64,000 bases of DNA, from contig NZ_CP139558.1 in NCBI RefSeq assembly GCF_034262375.1, forward strand, positions 4,402,001 to 4,466,000. Reading direction: 5' to 3'. A model generated the notes under the pieces. That model made no database searches. It saw only the letters and a program-made list of their open reading frames with translations, and was not told the origin of the DNA. Below are positions 1-9,815 of this stretch, one piece after another. The translations under genes were made by a program, and so were the position numbers. The stretch comes from Mucilaginibacter sabulilitoris. Lineage in GTDB: Bacteria > Bacteroidota > Bacteroidia > Sphingobacteriales > Sphingobacteriaceae. Every line of letters begins with the position of its first letter. Position 1 is the first letter of the stretch.

Positions 1-1
1 A

Positions 2-556
2 ACTCCTAAAACTTATGTGGGCATACCAAACGGTTTATTAGTGGGCGACGCTGCTAATCTGGGTTTTACCAAAACTTCAAAACCAGGCACTTATTTTACA
101 GCGCCGCATGCTCCTGCGGTTATTATAAGCTATGCAGAGGTATTATTTGATCGTGCAGAGATAGCTGCACGCGGCTTTTCAGCCGAAAATGCCGAGGACC
201 TGTATAACCAGGCCATAAAAGCCTCCTTTTTACAATATGGCATTAGCGGTACGCCTGTCGATACGTATTTGGCTCAGCAGACTGTTAAATATGATGCCTC
301 TAATTATAAAAAATCCATAGGTAACCAAAAGTGGATAGCTTTATTTGGCCAGGGTCTCGAGGCATTTGCAGAATGGCGCCGGTTAGATTATCCGCAATTG
401 AAACCTGCTGTTGCCGGCGCACTCAACGGGAAAATGCCTGTAAGGTTTATTTACCCCGGAACAGAGCAATCGCTTAACGGTACAAGTTATAAAGCTGCAG
501 TTGCCCACCAGGGTGCCGACGTGCTTACTACCAAACTTTGGTTTGATGTAAACTAA
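2..556 (+). CDS. SusD/RagB-family outer-membrane lipoprotein, C-terminal part
   Basis: This is the last ~184 codons of a gene that begins before the window; the frame is open from base 2 to the TAA at 554-556. The visible part fits the SusD-like_2 branch of SusD/RagB proteins: an alpha-helical stretch ending in ALFGQGLEAFAEWRRLDYP, then a loop-rich C-terminus with a conserved basic/aromatic PVRFIYPG segment and a terminal LWFDVN. SusD-like proteins sit on the outer leaflet of the outer membrane and help a SusC TonB-dependent transporter bind and import oligosaccharides or other polymers. The partner SusC should lie upstream, outside the window. The lipoprotein signal cannot be seen. The family is fairly certain; the substrate cannot be told. 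Confidence 0.82.
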   Translation, partial: TPKTYVGIPNGLLVGDAANLGFTKTSKPGTYFTAPHAPAVIISYAEVLFDRAEIAARGFSAENAEDLYNQAIKASFLQYGISGTPVDTYLAQQTVKYDASNYKKSIGNQKWIALFGQGLEAFAEWRRLDYPQLKPAVAGALNGKMPVRFIYPGTEQSLNGTSYKAAVAHQGADVLTTKLWFDVN

Positions 557-607
557 AAACTTAAACTTTAAATATAAAACAATAAAGGCCGCCAATGGCC
601 ACGAATG

Positions 608-636
608 GTCGGAAGCTTAAATCTTCCGACTTTTTT
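608..636 (+). terminator. Rho-independent-like terminator after the SusD gene
   Basis: An 8-bp perfect stem, GTCGGAAG (608-615) with CTTCCGAC (623-630), encloses a 7-base loop and is followed by a run of six T. It lies 52 bases after the SusD stop. The same bases form part of the left end of the insertion sequence, so the hairpin may have arrived with the element and now ends the SusD transcript and shields the transposase. Confidence 0.6.
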
Positions 637-741
637 GTTTTAATAGAGACTGTTTTATTTATATAATCATCTGATTTTCAATAATTTATCTTGTTTTTGC
701 CGTATTGGTTTACTATATTAATAGCTGATAATCAATAAGAT

Positions 742-1937
742 ATGCCATTTTCAAAGATCATAAAGTGACTGTAAAAGAGCTCTTGGGCTTCATTCCCGAG
801 GCGCTGATAGCAAATTTGTCACTTACCACCAAGATCGATCATTACGCAAAGGTTCTGCACGGCAATAAGCTGTTTTATTTATTGCTCTACGGTATTTTGG
901 ACAATGACAAGCTTAGCCAACGAACACTGGAAGATACTTTCAATGATTCGGTATTTAAGATCCTTTTTAATCTTGATGAAGCTGAAAAGGTGCGCCGAAG
1001 TTCTATCTCGGAAAGATTATCCAAAGTCGACCCGGATTATTTCAGACAGCTCTATGAATGTATTTATGAACAGTTTTCCAGGGCTTATGCTTTAGCGGAA
1101 AGGAAGCAGTATAACCTGATCCGTGTAGATAGTACGATAGTTAGCGAAACGGCCGGTAAGCTAACTCAAGGCATCGTTAATCCCAGCAGCAGTAAGAAAG
1201 CGGTCAAATACAGCTTTGCTTTTGATGGCCTACTACCTGGTGACGCCCATGTATTCACCAGCCCAAAATATGGCAACGAAGACAATGCATTGCCGGAAGT
1301 GGTCATGGCCCATGTAAAAAAAGAACAGGGACATCAAAATAGCTATGTATTAGACCGGGGGCTTCAATCTACCCGCACAATGAAAGCTTTCAGTGAAGAC
1401 CAGGTAACCTTCATCTGTAAAGCAAAGGAGAACAGGAAGTTCGAGCCAGTAGAATCATTGATCGCCGAAGGACAGGACATCTTGCTCAGAGATAGCCTCG
1501 TCCGGCTTTATACGGGTATACCTGTAGTCAATAAACGGGGAATAAAAACTACAGAGAGGAACTGGTAGATCGTCCTTTTCGTCTGGTTATTGTAAAAAGT
1601 AAATCCGATGTGGACAAAGAGTACTGGCTGTTAACCAATGAGTTCGATTTATCAGCCAAAGATATTGCACTGGCCTACCGTAGGCGTTGGGATATTGATT
1701 CGGTTCCTCAAACAGGAACTCAACGTAAGTCACCTGGTGTCTGTTAATAAAAACGGCTTACAGGTGATGTTATATATGACATTAATAACCAGTATGCTGG
1801 TATTGATCTACAAGAAAGGAAATAAACAGGGCTATAAAACTTCCCAAAGACGTTTTGCTATGGAGGTGAGAGATCTAGCTATCGCATTAATTGTTGTTCA
1901 ATGTGTAGGTGATCCAGGACTCTTTTTCAAAACATAA
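742..1937 (+). pseudogene. IS4-family transposase, frameshifted
   Basis: The product would be a DDE transposase of about 390 residues. Three frame breaks are needed to read it through. The likely ATG at 742 (MPFSKIIK) is out of frame with VKELLGFIPEALIANLS from 765, as if one base were lost. At about 1541 the frame changes by one lost base between VNKRG and NKNYREELVD. At about 1700 the segment YRRRWDID runs into RFLKQELN with a shift consistent with an 8-base deletion that would have coded VFF. The first catalytic Asp (RVDSTIV) and second Asp (VLDRG) are visible, but the third catalytic position next to YRRRWDI is damaged. No active transposase should be made. The break positions are inferred from the family pattern. 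Confidence 0.8.
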
Positions 1938-1968
1938 AAAATGGCCGGAAGAAGTTCCGACCATTCGT

Positions 1969-2741
1969 AGAAAATTGCATTACATCTTTTTGTCCAGCAA
2001 TTCTTTGACCGTACCCACCACAATACCAAACTACCTTAACTCTGTTGAGGAAAGATATCTGATTAACCGCTTTTAGCCAGTCAATATAAAAAATCGAAGA
2101 CAACAACATTAATAATGTATTAATAATATTTCAAATTTTATAATAATTATTAATCAAAAATTAACAAAGATTGCTCTTTTTATTATCAAGCTATTTGCTT
2201 AATCCCGGAGCAAAAGTTTAAATCCCCATGTAAATCAGGGTAATTATAAGTATAACTAATTATTTATAAGCCAATTATAAAAGTACAAATCAAAACCCGG
2301 CCGGTGCTGTAAAACAATAATTTTAATTTGATACAAAAATCAACCATGTGCATAAACATCGGCGTATCAACATAATTAACTTTTGAGAATTTATTAATTA
2401 ATTAATAATTACAATTATCATTTTAAATTAAATCATCAATCAGCGTTATAAACTATAATATCAGGTCGATATATATATGATTAAGTAGCCGTTTTGGCAC
2501 TTTATTCATTTTCTGTTCATTGTGTTCACTATGCATATATATAAAATTTTAGTGCTATTATTGTATAATTTATAAGATAAAGATATCTTTATTGTTAAAT
2601 TATTACTTTTTGGTTAATATATCAAATTGAATTATTATTTTTATCTGCCATATATTATTGTTCTATATATCCATCATCTGGGATTAATGGCAGTTTTTGC
2701 AGATAACCATCAACGTTTAACATTTTACCTACCTAAACAAT
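1969..2741. other. AT-rich gene-free stretch before the lipid operon
   Basis: About 770 bases that are strongly AT-rich, especially 2110-2700, with no convincing reading frame on either strand. The first ~130 bases after the insertion sequence are less AT-rich and may be a worn remnant of older DNA. The promoter of the downstream operon should lie here, because the first gene starts at 2742 and nothing else on the plus strand is close. I could not pick a single convincing Bacteroidota promoter (TTTG upstream of TAnnTTTG), so none is marked. Confidence 0.5.
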
Positions 2742-4985
2742 ATGAAAAAACGTGCAATAATTGGAATAACCCCATTTGAAAAACCCGATGTATCGCTTGC
2801 ACTTCATCTGCATCATGCCGGCGCATTTCCCGTATTAAATCTCGGACTTAATCATGCCATAGCCGAAGAAGCTCTTGAAAAATTAGTGAATAGCGGAATA
2901 AATGATTTTGGTGTCTGTCTTGTTTCTGCCGGGCTTACAACTATTAAACTTCCGGCTCAGGTGAGCATGGTTATTGTGCCTTATGGTGTAAAAATCAAAA
3001 CCGCAAATAATACCACTTTAGTTTACCAGGTTCATGATCTGGAATCGGCAAGAATGGCAAAGGCCGAAAGTGCCAATGGTATTATTATTAAAGGTAATGA
3101 GGGTGCCGGAAATGTTGGATATGAATCCTCATTTGTATTATTCCAACGCGTTATTCAGGAAATTAAGGATATCCCGGTTTGGGTTCAGGGTGGTGTAGGC
3201 ATCCACACCGCAGCAGCATTATCTGCACAGGGCGCTGCGGGAATTGTGCTTGACAGCCAATTAGCGTTATTCCCTGAATGCTCGACCCCTAAAGCCCTAA
3301 AAGACATCTGCACTAAACTGAGCGGCACTGAAACTAAATTGATTGATAATTGTCGCGTCCTGGTTCGTCCAAACTCTCCTGCACTTCCGGATAACGCATC
3401 CTATAATGACCTGAAAGCATATTTTACTGATCTTGATCCTGAAAAGAGTTATATCCCCATGGGGCAGGATATTGCCCTCGCTACCGATCTGATTAACCGG
3501 TATAAAAAATTAAACAAACTCATATTTGGCATTAATGAGGCCATATATGGTCATTTAAACCAGGCAAAATCACTAAATGTGATCAGTCCAGGTAATGCTT
3601 TGGCAAAAGATCTTGATATAATCTACCCTATTGCACAAGGCCCAATGACCAGGGTTAGCGATGTAGCTCCGTTTGCTGATGCTGTGTCAGAAGCAGGTGC
3701 GTTGTCCTTTATCGCGCTGTCTTTATTAAAGGGTGACCGTGCCAAAGAACTCATCATCGATACCAAAGCACTGGCCGGAGATAAAACCTGGGGCGTTGGC
3801 ATACTCGGTTTTGCGCCACAAGAGCTGCGCGACGAGCAGATGCAATATATACTGGAGGCCAAACCACCTGTTGTTTTAATTGCCGGTGGCAGACCATCAC
3901 AAGCAAAGCCGCTTGAAAAAGCAGGCATAAAAACTTTTTTACATGTGCCCTCAGCATCCTTATTGGATATGTTTTTAAAGGAAGGCGCTAAAAAGTTTGT
4001 TTTTGAAGGACGTGAATGCGGCGGCCACGTAGGCCCCCTATCCAGCATGGTACTTTGGGAAAAACAAATTGAACGTTTGTTAAAAGAAGATCAGCCCGAA
4101 CAGCTGAGTGTGTTTTTTGCCGGCGGCATCCACGATGCTTTTTCTGCAGCGTTCATTTCTATAATGGCCGCTCCGCTGGCCGCCAAAGGCGTAAAAGTGG
4201 GTGTACTCATGGGTACCGCCTATTTATATACTAAAGAGGCGGTTATTACCGGCGCCATACAGGATAAATTTCAGGAGCAGGCCATGCAGGTCACTGATAC
4301 CGTATTATTAGAAACAGCACCAGGTCATGAAACGAGATGCCTGAACTCTCCATTTGCCGATTTTTTTAATACCGAAAAGGAAAAACTGCAACAAGCCGGT
4401 GTTGATAAAAAAGAAATATGGGAGCAACTGGAAACGCTAAATGTAGGCCGTTTGCGTATTGCTGCCAAAGGTATCGAACGACGCGGCAATGAGCTGGTAA
4501 CCATAAATGAAGCCGATCAGCTTAATTTAGGCATGTACATGATTGGCCAGGTAGCTGTTATGCACAATAAAGTTATTTCATTACAGGAGCTTCATCAGGA
4601 TGTTGCCGAAAATAATTATCAGCATATTTTAAACGCTGCATTACCTGAACTGCCCCAATCAATGGAAAAATCACTTGATGTGGCTATTGTAGGTATGGCC
4701 TGCATTTTTCCCGAAGCAAAGAACCTGGAAGAGTACTGGCGTAATATTATTTTAGGAAAAGATTGTGTTACCGAAGTGCCTGACGAACGCTGGAACAAGG
4801 AGCTATACTATGATCCTGCATCTACCGCAGATGATATGTCGCATTCAAAATGGGGTGGTTTTATCCCTAAAATTGATTTCGACCCGCTTGAATATGGCAT
4901 TCCGCCACAATCACTGGCTGCCATTGAGCCTACCCAGCTGTTAACTCTTATGGTTGCTAAACAAGCCATGGAAAATGCAGGCTAA
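2742..4985 (+). CDS. N-terminal piece: tandem flavin enoyl-reductase-like domains plus start of ketosynthase
   Basis: If translated as it stands, this 747-residue piece holds the reductive part. Residues ~300-560 resemble PfaD and 2-nitropropane dioxygenases, FMN-dependent TIM barrels that reduce enoyl-ACP in omega-3 fatty-acid synthesis: the barrel opens with IIYPIAQGPMTRVSD and carries FEGRECGGHVGP and FFAGGIHDA. Residues 1-220 look like a second, weaker copy of the same fold, with GIIIKGNEGAGNVG and VWVQGGVGIHTAAALSAQGA in matching places but without the GGHVG histidine. From residue 644 (VAIVGMACIFPEA) the ketosynthase begins and is cut after MENAG by TAA. PfaD is usually a separate protein, so its fusion to the N-terminus of a PfaA-like enzyme is notable. 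The reductase domains could fold alone. Confidence 0.75.
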   Translation: MKKRAIIGITPFEKPDVSLALHLHHAGAFPVLNLGLNHAIAEEALEKLVNSGINDFGVCLVSAGLTTIKLPAQVSMVIVPYGVKIKTANNTTLVYQVHDLESARMAKAESANGIIIKGNEGAGNVGYESSFVLFQRVIQEIKDIPVWVQGGVGIHTAAALSAQGAAGIVLDSQLALFPECSTPKALKDICTKLSGTETKLIDNCRVLVRPNSPALPDNASYNDLKAYFTDLDPEKSYIPMGQDIALATDLINRYKKLNKLIFGINEAIYGHLNQAKSLNVISPGNALAKDLDIIYPIAQGPMTRVSDVAPFADAVSEAGALSFIALSLLKGDRAKELIIDTKALAGDKTWGVGILGFAPQELRDEQMQYILEAKPPVVLIAGGRPSQAKPLEKAGIKTFLHVPSASLLDMFLKEGAKKFVFEGRECGGHVGPLSSMVLWEKQIERLLKEDQPEQLSVFFAGGIHDAFSAAFISIMAAPLAAKGVKVGVLMGTAYLYTKEAVITGAIQDKFQEQAMQVTDTVLLETAPGHETRCLNSPFADFFNTEKEKLQQAGVDKKEIWEQLETLNVGRLRIAAKGIERRGNELVTINEADQLNLGMYMIGQVAVMHNKVISLQELHQDVAENNYQHILNAALPELPQSMEKSLDVAIVGMACIFPEAKNLEEYWRNIILGKDCVTEVPDERWNKELYYDPASTADDMSHSKWGGFIPKIDFDPLEYGIPPQSLAAIEPTQLLTLMVAKQAMENAG

Positions 4986-5087
4986 GCTAACGGCAATTAC
5001 GACCAGGATAACGTATCGGTAATTATTGGTGCCGAGGGCGGTAATGACCTGGCAAACAGCTATAGTTTCCGGGGATATTTTAAACAG

Positions 5088-8000
5088 GTGTTTGGTGATA
5101 TACCGGCTGAAGTAGACGCGGCATTACCCAAAACTACCGAGGATTCTTTTCCCGGTATTCTGGCGAATGTAATTTCTGGCCGTATAACCAACCGAATGAA
5201 CTTTGGTGGTCGTAATTTTACCGTAGATGCAGCCTGTGCTTCATCACTTGCCGCTGTTGATCTGGCCTGCCAGGAATTATTCCTCGAAAAATCGGATATG
5301 GTACTGGCCGGCGGGGCCGATTTACACAACGGCATTAACGACTACCTGATGTTTTCGAGTACCCACGCCTTGTCACGCAAGGGCCGGTGCGCAACCTTTG
5401 ATGGGGAAGCTGATGGTATTGCTTTGGGCGAAGGCATAGCCATGCTTGTATTGAAAAGGCATGAAGATGCTTTGCGCGATGGCAACCGTGTTTATGCTGT
5501 AATTAAAGGCGTAGGTGGCTCCAGTGATGGTAAGGCATTGGGCTTAACCGCTCCGCGTAAAATTGGTCAGGTACGTGCTTTAGAACGCGCTTATGGCCAG
5601 GCAGGCATTACCCCCGCTGCTGTGGGCCTGGTTGAGGCTCATGGAACGGGAACCGTAGTTGGCGATAAAACAGAATTAAGTGCGTTAACAGATATGCTTA
5701 ACCAGTCGGGAGCGCTTGTTGGTCAAACCCATCTTGGTTCGGTAAAAACACAGATCGGGCATACTAAGTGCGCGGCAGGTTTAGCCGGGCTTATTAAGGC
5801 TTCACTGGCTGTTTATCACGGCATAAAGCCTCCAACCATACATTTAAAAACACCTAACAGCTTTTACAATCCGGAAACCAGTCCGTTTGCATTTCATACT
5901 GAAGCAGGTTTATGGATGGACGAAAAACGTTATGCCGGTGTAAGTGCGTTTGGCTTTGGCGGCACTAATTTTCATGCTGTAATTGAAAACGCTAACCCGG
6001 TATCGGTGCAAAACCCGACAATAAAATCATGGCCGTCAGAGCTTTTTGTTTTCAGGGGCGACACTTATGACGAGGCAAAAACACGATTAAATTCAGTTAA
6101 ATCATTATTAGAGGTAAATGATAATATCCAACTGAAAGACATAGCCTTTAGCCTGGCAACTGCCAATGCAAAACCAATACAACTCAGTATAGTTGCCGAT
6201 CATGCTAACGATCTGATGATGAAGGTTGAACTGGCCCTTTCGGGTATTGAAAGCAAGGATACCTATATTGTTAAAAAACGGGAAGGTAAAGTCGCGTTTA
6301 TGTTCCCCGGACAGGGAAGCCAGCGCATCAATATGGCCCGTGACCTTTTTGTGGTATTTCCGGCAATGCGTAGTTTACTAAAGCAGCATCCGGAATATGA
6401 AAAAGTACTTTTCCCGAATGCCGTATTTGATGACAGCCTGCTAAAAGCACAAAAAGAGGCCATTAAAGATACCCGTATGGCTCAGCCGTTGCTGGGTATT
6501 GTTGACCTGGCCATAGCTAATTTCTTAAAAACACTGGGTATTGAGCCCGACATGGTTGCCGGACACAGCTATGGCGAACTACCTGCCCTTTGTTTTGCAG
6601 GTGCATTTGCTGAAGACGATCTTGTAAAACTAAGCGCCGAGCGCGCGCAATCTATTTTAAATGCCGTTGAAAATGGCGATGCCGGAGCGATGGTTGCCGT
6701 AAATGTAGCCCAGGATGAACTATTAAAAGTTATTTCTGGTTTAAAAGATATATACGCGGTAAATTATAACTCTCCGCTGCAATGCGTACTCGCAGGGTCT
6801 ACCCCTGCTGTGGAACACCTTATGGAGGTGCTTAAAACAGCTAAAATATCTTTCAGAAAGCTTGAGGTTGCCTGCGCTTTCCATAGCCCACTGGTATCCA
6901 AATCAAAAGTGCTATATCAACAGGTACTTTCAGGTGTGCAGTTCAATGACCTTGCCTTGCCGGTATGGTCAAATACTACCGCAACAGAATACCCAACCCA
7001 GGCCGCTGACATCAAAGAACGGCTTACCGATCATTTAATAAAACCTGTAAAATTTGTTGATGAGGTACAACAGATGTACGCTGCCGGCGCCCGGGTGTTT
7101 ATTGAGGTTGGCCCCGGAAAAGTACTGACCGGATTAACAAAAGCCTGCTTAGGTAAAGATGAAGTATTATTATATGCCGAAGATAATGGCCGCAATAAAT
7201 TAACCCAACTGCTTTGTATGCTGGCTGATTATATGGCCACCGGACGGGATATTAACATTGAAAAACTATTTGAGGGCCGCGATGCGAAACTACTGAACCT
7301 TGATGAACCGGGTCTGTACAAAAAAAGCGCGACTGTTTGGTATGTAAATGGTCAGCATGCTATTCCTGCTACCGGAAAACTACCATCAAACGGAGCCCTG
7401 CCTATAACCGAACCTATTAAAATGATAAATAAAGATCTACGAACCGAAATACCTCAGGTAGTAAATTCTGCTGCCGAATTAATGATGCAGGAGTACCTGA
7501 ACAGCATGAAAATGATGATCCAGGCACAGCGCGATGTGATGCTTACTTTTTTAGGGCAAAACCCCGCTATCAATAACCCCATAGTTTATCAAACACCGCT
7601 CACGGTTTCCCCTCAGCCGCTGCCTGTTGCAGAACGTCAGCAAGTAATAGCTGATCAGGATGTTCAGGTAATTGAAGCCCCGCCCGTTGTTTCGAAAACC
7701 GCTGTAGCACAAAAAGATATTAAACAGATATTATTACAAGTAGTAAGCGAGAAAACAGGTTACCCGCAGGAAATGCTGGGTATGGAAATGGATCTGGAAG
7801 CCGATTTAAGTATCGACTCTATTAAACGTGTGGAGATCATAGCTTCATTACGCACCGAGTTAGGTGGCTTTGATCAGACCGGTAAAAACGAAGATACAGT
7901 GATGGAGCAGTTGGCTGGTATAAAAACGTTAAGCGGTCTTATAAAATGGATTACAGAGAACGCCGCCCCAGCCGCTCCTGTGGCACTGCCAGTCATTAAT

Positions 8001-9788
8001 ATAGAAGTTAATGTACAAGCCACCACGCAACCCAAATTTTCACTTGAGGACTTGAAACTGGCCATATTACAGGTAGTGAGTGAAAAAACGGGCTACCCGC
8101 AGGAAATGTTGGGTATGGACCTTGATCTGGAAGCCGACCTGAGTATTGACTCCATTAAAAGAATGGAAATTATTGGCGACCTGAAATTGAAGATTGGTTT
8201 TGGTAAAGCTAATGAACAGGGTGATGATATTATGGAAAAGCTTGCCGCCATAAAAACCCTCAATGGCCTGGCCAATTGGATAGCGGAAATTGAATCAGAA
8301 AGCGCCGGATTGCTTACTGAGGCAAAAAAGATCATAGAAGAAAAAAACACAGAAATCACCGTTAATGAAACATTATCGAGATTGCGCTTTGAACTTTCTC
8401 CTGCTACTCTATCTGCTATTGAGCCGTCAATAATTAAGGGACAGCGTTTTGCCATAACCGATGACGGCGGCGTGCAGGCCATAAAGATCAAACATTTGTT
8501 TGAACAACACGGCGCTATAGCAAATATTGTTTATCCCGGTGGAAATCTGCAAGGCTATCAGGGACTTATTATCCTGAACATGTTCGCATCTCAAAAAACG
8601 GTAGGAATTTTTGATCATTTTTCATTGATCAAAAAGCTCGATTTTGAATCGGTTAAATGGGTTTATCTGATATCAGATACCAAACTGCATTTAAAAGAAT
8701 TTACCGATGTAAAACTGCTGAGGCGTTACCAGGGTTATCCAGGCTTTTTCAAAAGTCTTGACCGGGAGTATGACCGAACTAAATGCCGCCTGGTTAGCCT
8801 GGGAAGCCCTATGTCGGCAGAGGAAATAGCCGACATAACATTAAAAGAGATCCTTACACCCGATGAACCATCGGAAATTATCTATCAGGATAATAAAAGA
8901 CATGTGATGGAACTGGTACCTTCCCAATTGATAACCGGCGTAGAAGACTCGCACATTAAGCTTGATAAAGAAGCAGTTGTATTGGTATTGGGCGGAGCGC
9001 AGGGTATTACCTCCGAGCTGATGATCCATTTTTCGAAAGATTATCCATGTACCTATATTTTAGTTGGCCGTTCTGCGGATCCGAGGAATGCATCACCAGG
9101 CCCGTTAGATGCTCTGCAGCATAAAGATGAGATACGCAATTACCTGGTAAAACAAGGTGATATTAAAAAACCGGCTGAAATTGAACGCGAAACTGCCCGT
9201 ATATTTAAAAACAATCAAATCATGCGCACCATCACCCAGATGGAAAAAGGCGGATCGACAGTAGTATATGAATCTCTCGATTTGTGCGATGAAGCCGGTT
9301 TAAGCAGCTTTATCAATAATGTTTACGATAAATATAACCGTATAGATGGCGTGGTACATGGCGCCGGGTTACTGGAAGACAAATTATTCCACAGCAAAAC
9401 ATCTGAATCATTTGGTAGGGTGTTTGACACCAAGGTAATCCCACTGCGTACATTGGCCGAACATTTAACGCCTGATACCCAGTTTGTGATCTTTTTCTCC
9501 AGCATAGCCTCGGTTTATGGCAACCGCGGACAAACAGATTACGCGGCCGCAAACAGTGTATTAGATAAATACGCCTGGGCCCTAAAAGAAAAAATAAATG
9601 GCAAAGTAATGTCCATAAACTGGGGCCCTTGGAAAGGCGCCGGAATGGTATCGCCAACACTCGAAAAGGAATATGAGCGCCGTGGAATAGCCCTTATCCC
9701 GTTACAGGATGGCCGCGAGATATTCTTAAACGAACTGAAATACGGAAAAGAAAGCCAGGTATTGATCATGGCCGGTAACAACTGGTAA
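5088..9788 (+). CDS. C-terminal piece: KS (truncated)-AT-ACP-ACP-KR
   Basis: The frame is open from directly after the stop at 4985; GTG 5088 is the first usual start codon, so separate translation would give about 1566 residues lacking the first ~135 residues of the ketosynthase. Numbered on the full protein, catalytic residues are Cys832 (DAACASS), His967 (EAHGTGT) and His1007 (IGHTKCAAG). The acyltransferase has FPGQGSQ and Ser1276 in GHSYGEL. Two nearly identical carrier domains each have LSIDSIKR with Ser1693 and Ser1804 as phosphopantetheine sites. The ketoreductase has GGAQGITSELMIHF and Tyr2267 in TDYAAANS. This is the PfaA order of omega-3 synthases. A ketosynthase without its first third is unlikely to work, so activity needs read-through or repair. 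Confidence 0.72.
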   Translation: MFGDIPAEVDAALPKTTEDSFPGILANVISGRITNRMNFGGRNFTVDAACASSLAAVDLACQELFLEKSDMVLAGGADLHNGINDYLMFSSTHALSRKGRCATFDGEADGIALGEGIAMLVLKRHEDALRDGNRVYAVIKGVGGSSDGKALGLTAPRKIGQVRALERAYGQAGITPAAVGLVEAHGTGTVVGDKTELSALTDMLNQSGALVGQTHLGSVKTQIGHTKCAAGLAGLIKASLAVYHGIKPPTIHLKTPNSFYNPETSPFAFHTEAGLWMDEKRYAGVSAFGFGGTNFHAVIENANPVSVQNPTIKSWPSELFVFRGDTYDEAKTRLNSVKSLLEVNDNIQLKDIAFSLATANAKPIQLSIVADHANDLMMKVELALSGIESKDTYIVKKREGKVAFMFPGQGSQRINMARDLFVVFPAMRSLLKQHPEYEKVLFPNAVFDDSLLKAQKEAIKDTRMAQPLLGIVDLAIANFLKTLGIEPDMVAGHSYGELPALCFAGAFAEDDLVKLSAERAQSILNAVENGDAGAMVAVNVAQDELLKVISGLKDIYAVNYNSPLQCVLAGSTPAVEHLMEVLKTAKISFRKLEVACAFHSPLVSKSKVLYQQVLSGVQFNDLALPVWSNTTATEYPTQAADIKERLTDHLIKPVKFVDEVQQMYAAGARVFIEVGPGKVLTGLTKACLGKDEVLLYAEDNGRNKLTQLLCMLADYMATGRDINIEKLFEGRDAKLLNLDEPGLYKKSATVWYVNGQHAIPATGKLPSNGALPITEPIKMINKDLRTEIPQVVNSAAELMMQEYLNSMKMMIQAQRDVMLTFLGQNPAINNPIVYQTPLTVSPQPLPVAERQQVIADQDVQVIEAPPVVSKTAVAQKDIKQILLQVVSEKTGYPQEMLGMEMDLEADLSIDSIKRVEIIASLRTELGGFDQTGKNEDTVMEQLAGIKTLSGLIKWITENAAPAAPVALPVINIEVNVQATTQPKFSLEDLKLAILQVVSEKTGYPQEMLGMDLDLEADLSIDSIKRMEIIGDLKLKIGFGKANEQGDDIMEKLAAIKTLNGLANWIAEIESESAGLLTEAKKIIEEKNTEITVNETLSRLRFELSPATLSAIEPSIIKGQRFAITDDGGVQAIKIKHLFEQHGAIANIVYPGGNLQGYQGLIILNMFASQKTVGIFDHFSLIKKLDFESVKWVYLISDTKLHLKEFTDVKLLRRYQGYPGFFKSLDREYDRTKCRLVSLGSPMSAEEIADITLKEILTPDEPSEIIYQDNKRHVMELVPSQLITGVEDSHIKLDKEAVVLVLGGAQGITSELMIHFSKDYPCTYILVGRSADPRNASPGPLDALQHKDEIRNYLVKQGDIKKPAEIERETARIFKNNQIMRTITQMEKGGSTVVYESLDLCDEAGLSSFINNVYDKYNRIDGVVHGAGLLEDKLFHSKTSESFGRVFDTKVIPLRTLAEHLTPDTQFVIFFSSIASVYGNRGQTDYAAANSVLDKYAWALKEKINGKVMSINWGPWKGAGMVSPTLEKEYERRGIALIPLQDGREIFLNELKYGKESQVLIMAGNNW

Positions 9789-9815
9789 ATAATTATCAGC
9801 CCAAACCATTCACAC

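Larger units (their letters stand above)
601..1968 (+). mobile_element. IS4-family insertion sequence, degenerate
   Basis: ACGAATGGTCGGAA at 601-614 is matched by its exact reverse complement at 1955-1968, giving perfect 14-bp terminal inverted repeats around 1368 bp. The imperfect match continues inward, and each end can also fold into its own hairpin. The interior encodes an IS4-type DDE transposase that is no longer in one frame. I see no clear target-site duplication when the bases just outside the two ends are compared, consistent with age or later change. The length suits IS4-family elements of Bacteroidota. It sits between the SusD gene and the lipid operon, about 770 bp before the latter. 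Confidence 0.78.
2742..9788 (+). pseudogene. PfaD/PfaA-like lipid megasynthase gene with one in-frame stop
   Basis: The frame from ATG 2742 to TAA 9788 is one polyketide/polyunsaturated-fatty-acid-type synthase of 2348 codons, broken only by TAA at 4983-4985 (codon 748). Order: two 2-nitropropane-dioxygenase-like domains (residues 1-560), ketosynthase (from ~644), acyltransferase (~1184-1490), two acyl carrier domains (serines 1693 and 1804), ketoreductase (~2060-2330). The stop falls in the ketosynthase, where the coding resumes at once as ANGNYDQDNVSVIIGAEGG; a Tyr codon (TAC or TAT) changed to TAA is the simplest origin. No frameshift or other decay is seen in 7 kb. It is first in the operon, and a KS-AT-DH-PPTase synthase follows 27 bases later. 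Recent nonsense mutation, sequencing error or read-through are all possible; the single-gene origin is nearly certain. Confidence 0.88.

Noticed and set aside
601..1968. Target-site duplication of the insertion sequence.
   Set aside because: The bases just outside the two ends do not match over a useful length.
1971..2109. Minus-strand reading frames just after the insertion sequence, ending in VVGTVKELLDKKM in one frame.
   Set aside because: Too short and interrupted upstream by a stop; could be a relic, but no family can be recognised.
4983..4985. Recoding of the TAA as a non-standard amino acid.
   Set aside because: Selenocysteine uses TGA and pyrrolysine TAG; TAA with no special downstream structure fits a nonsense change better.
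8093..8491. Long antisense frame (132 codons) within the first megasynthase gene, and similar ones elsewhere.
   Set aside because: They lie fully inside well-supported genes on the other strand, have serine- and proline-rich shadow composition and no family features.
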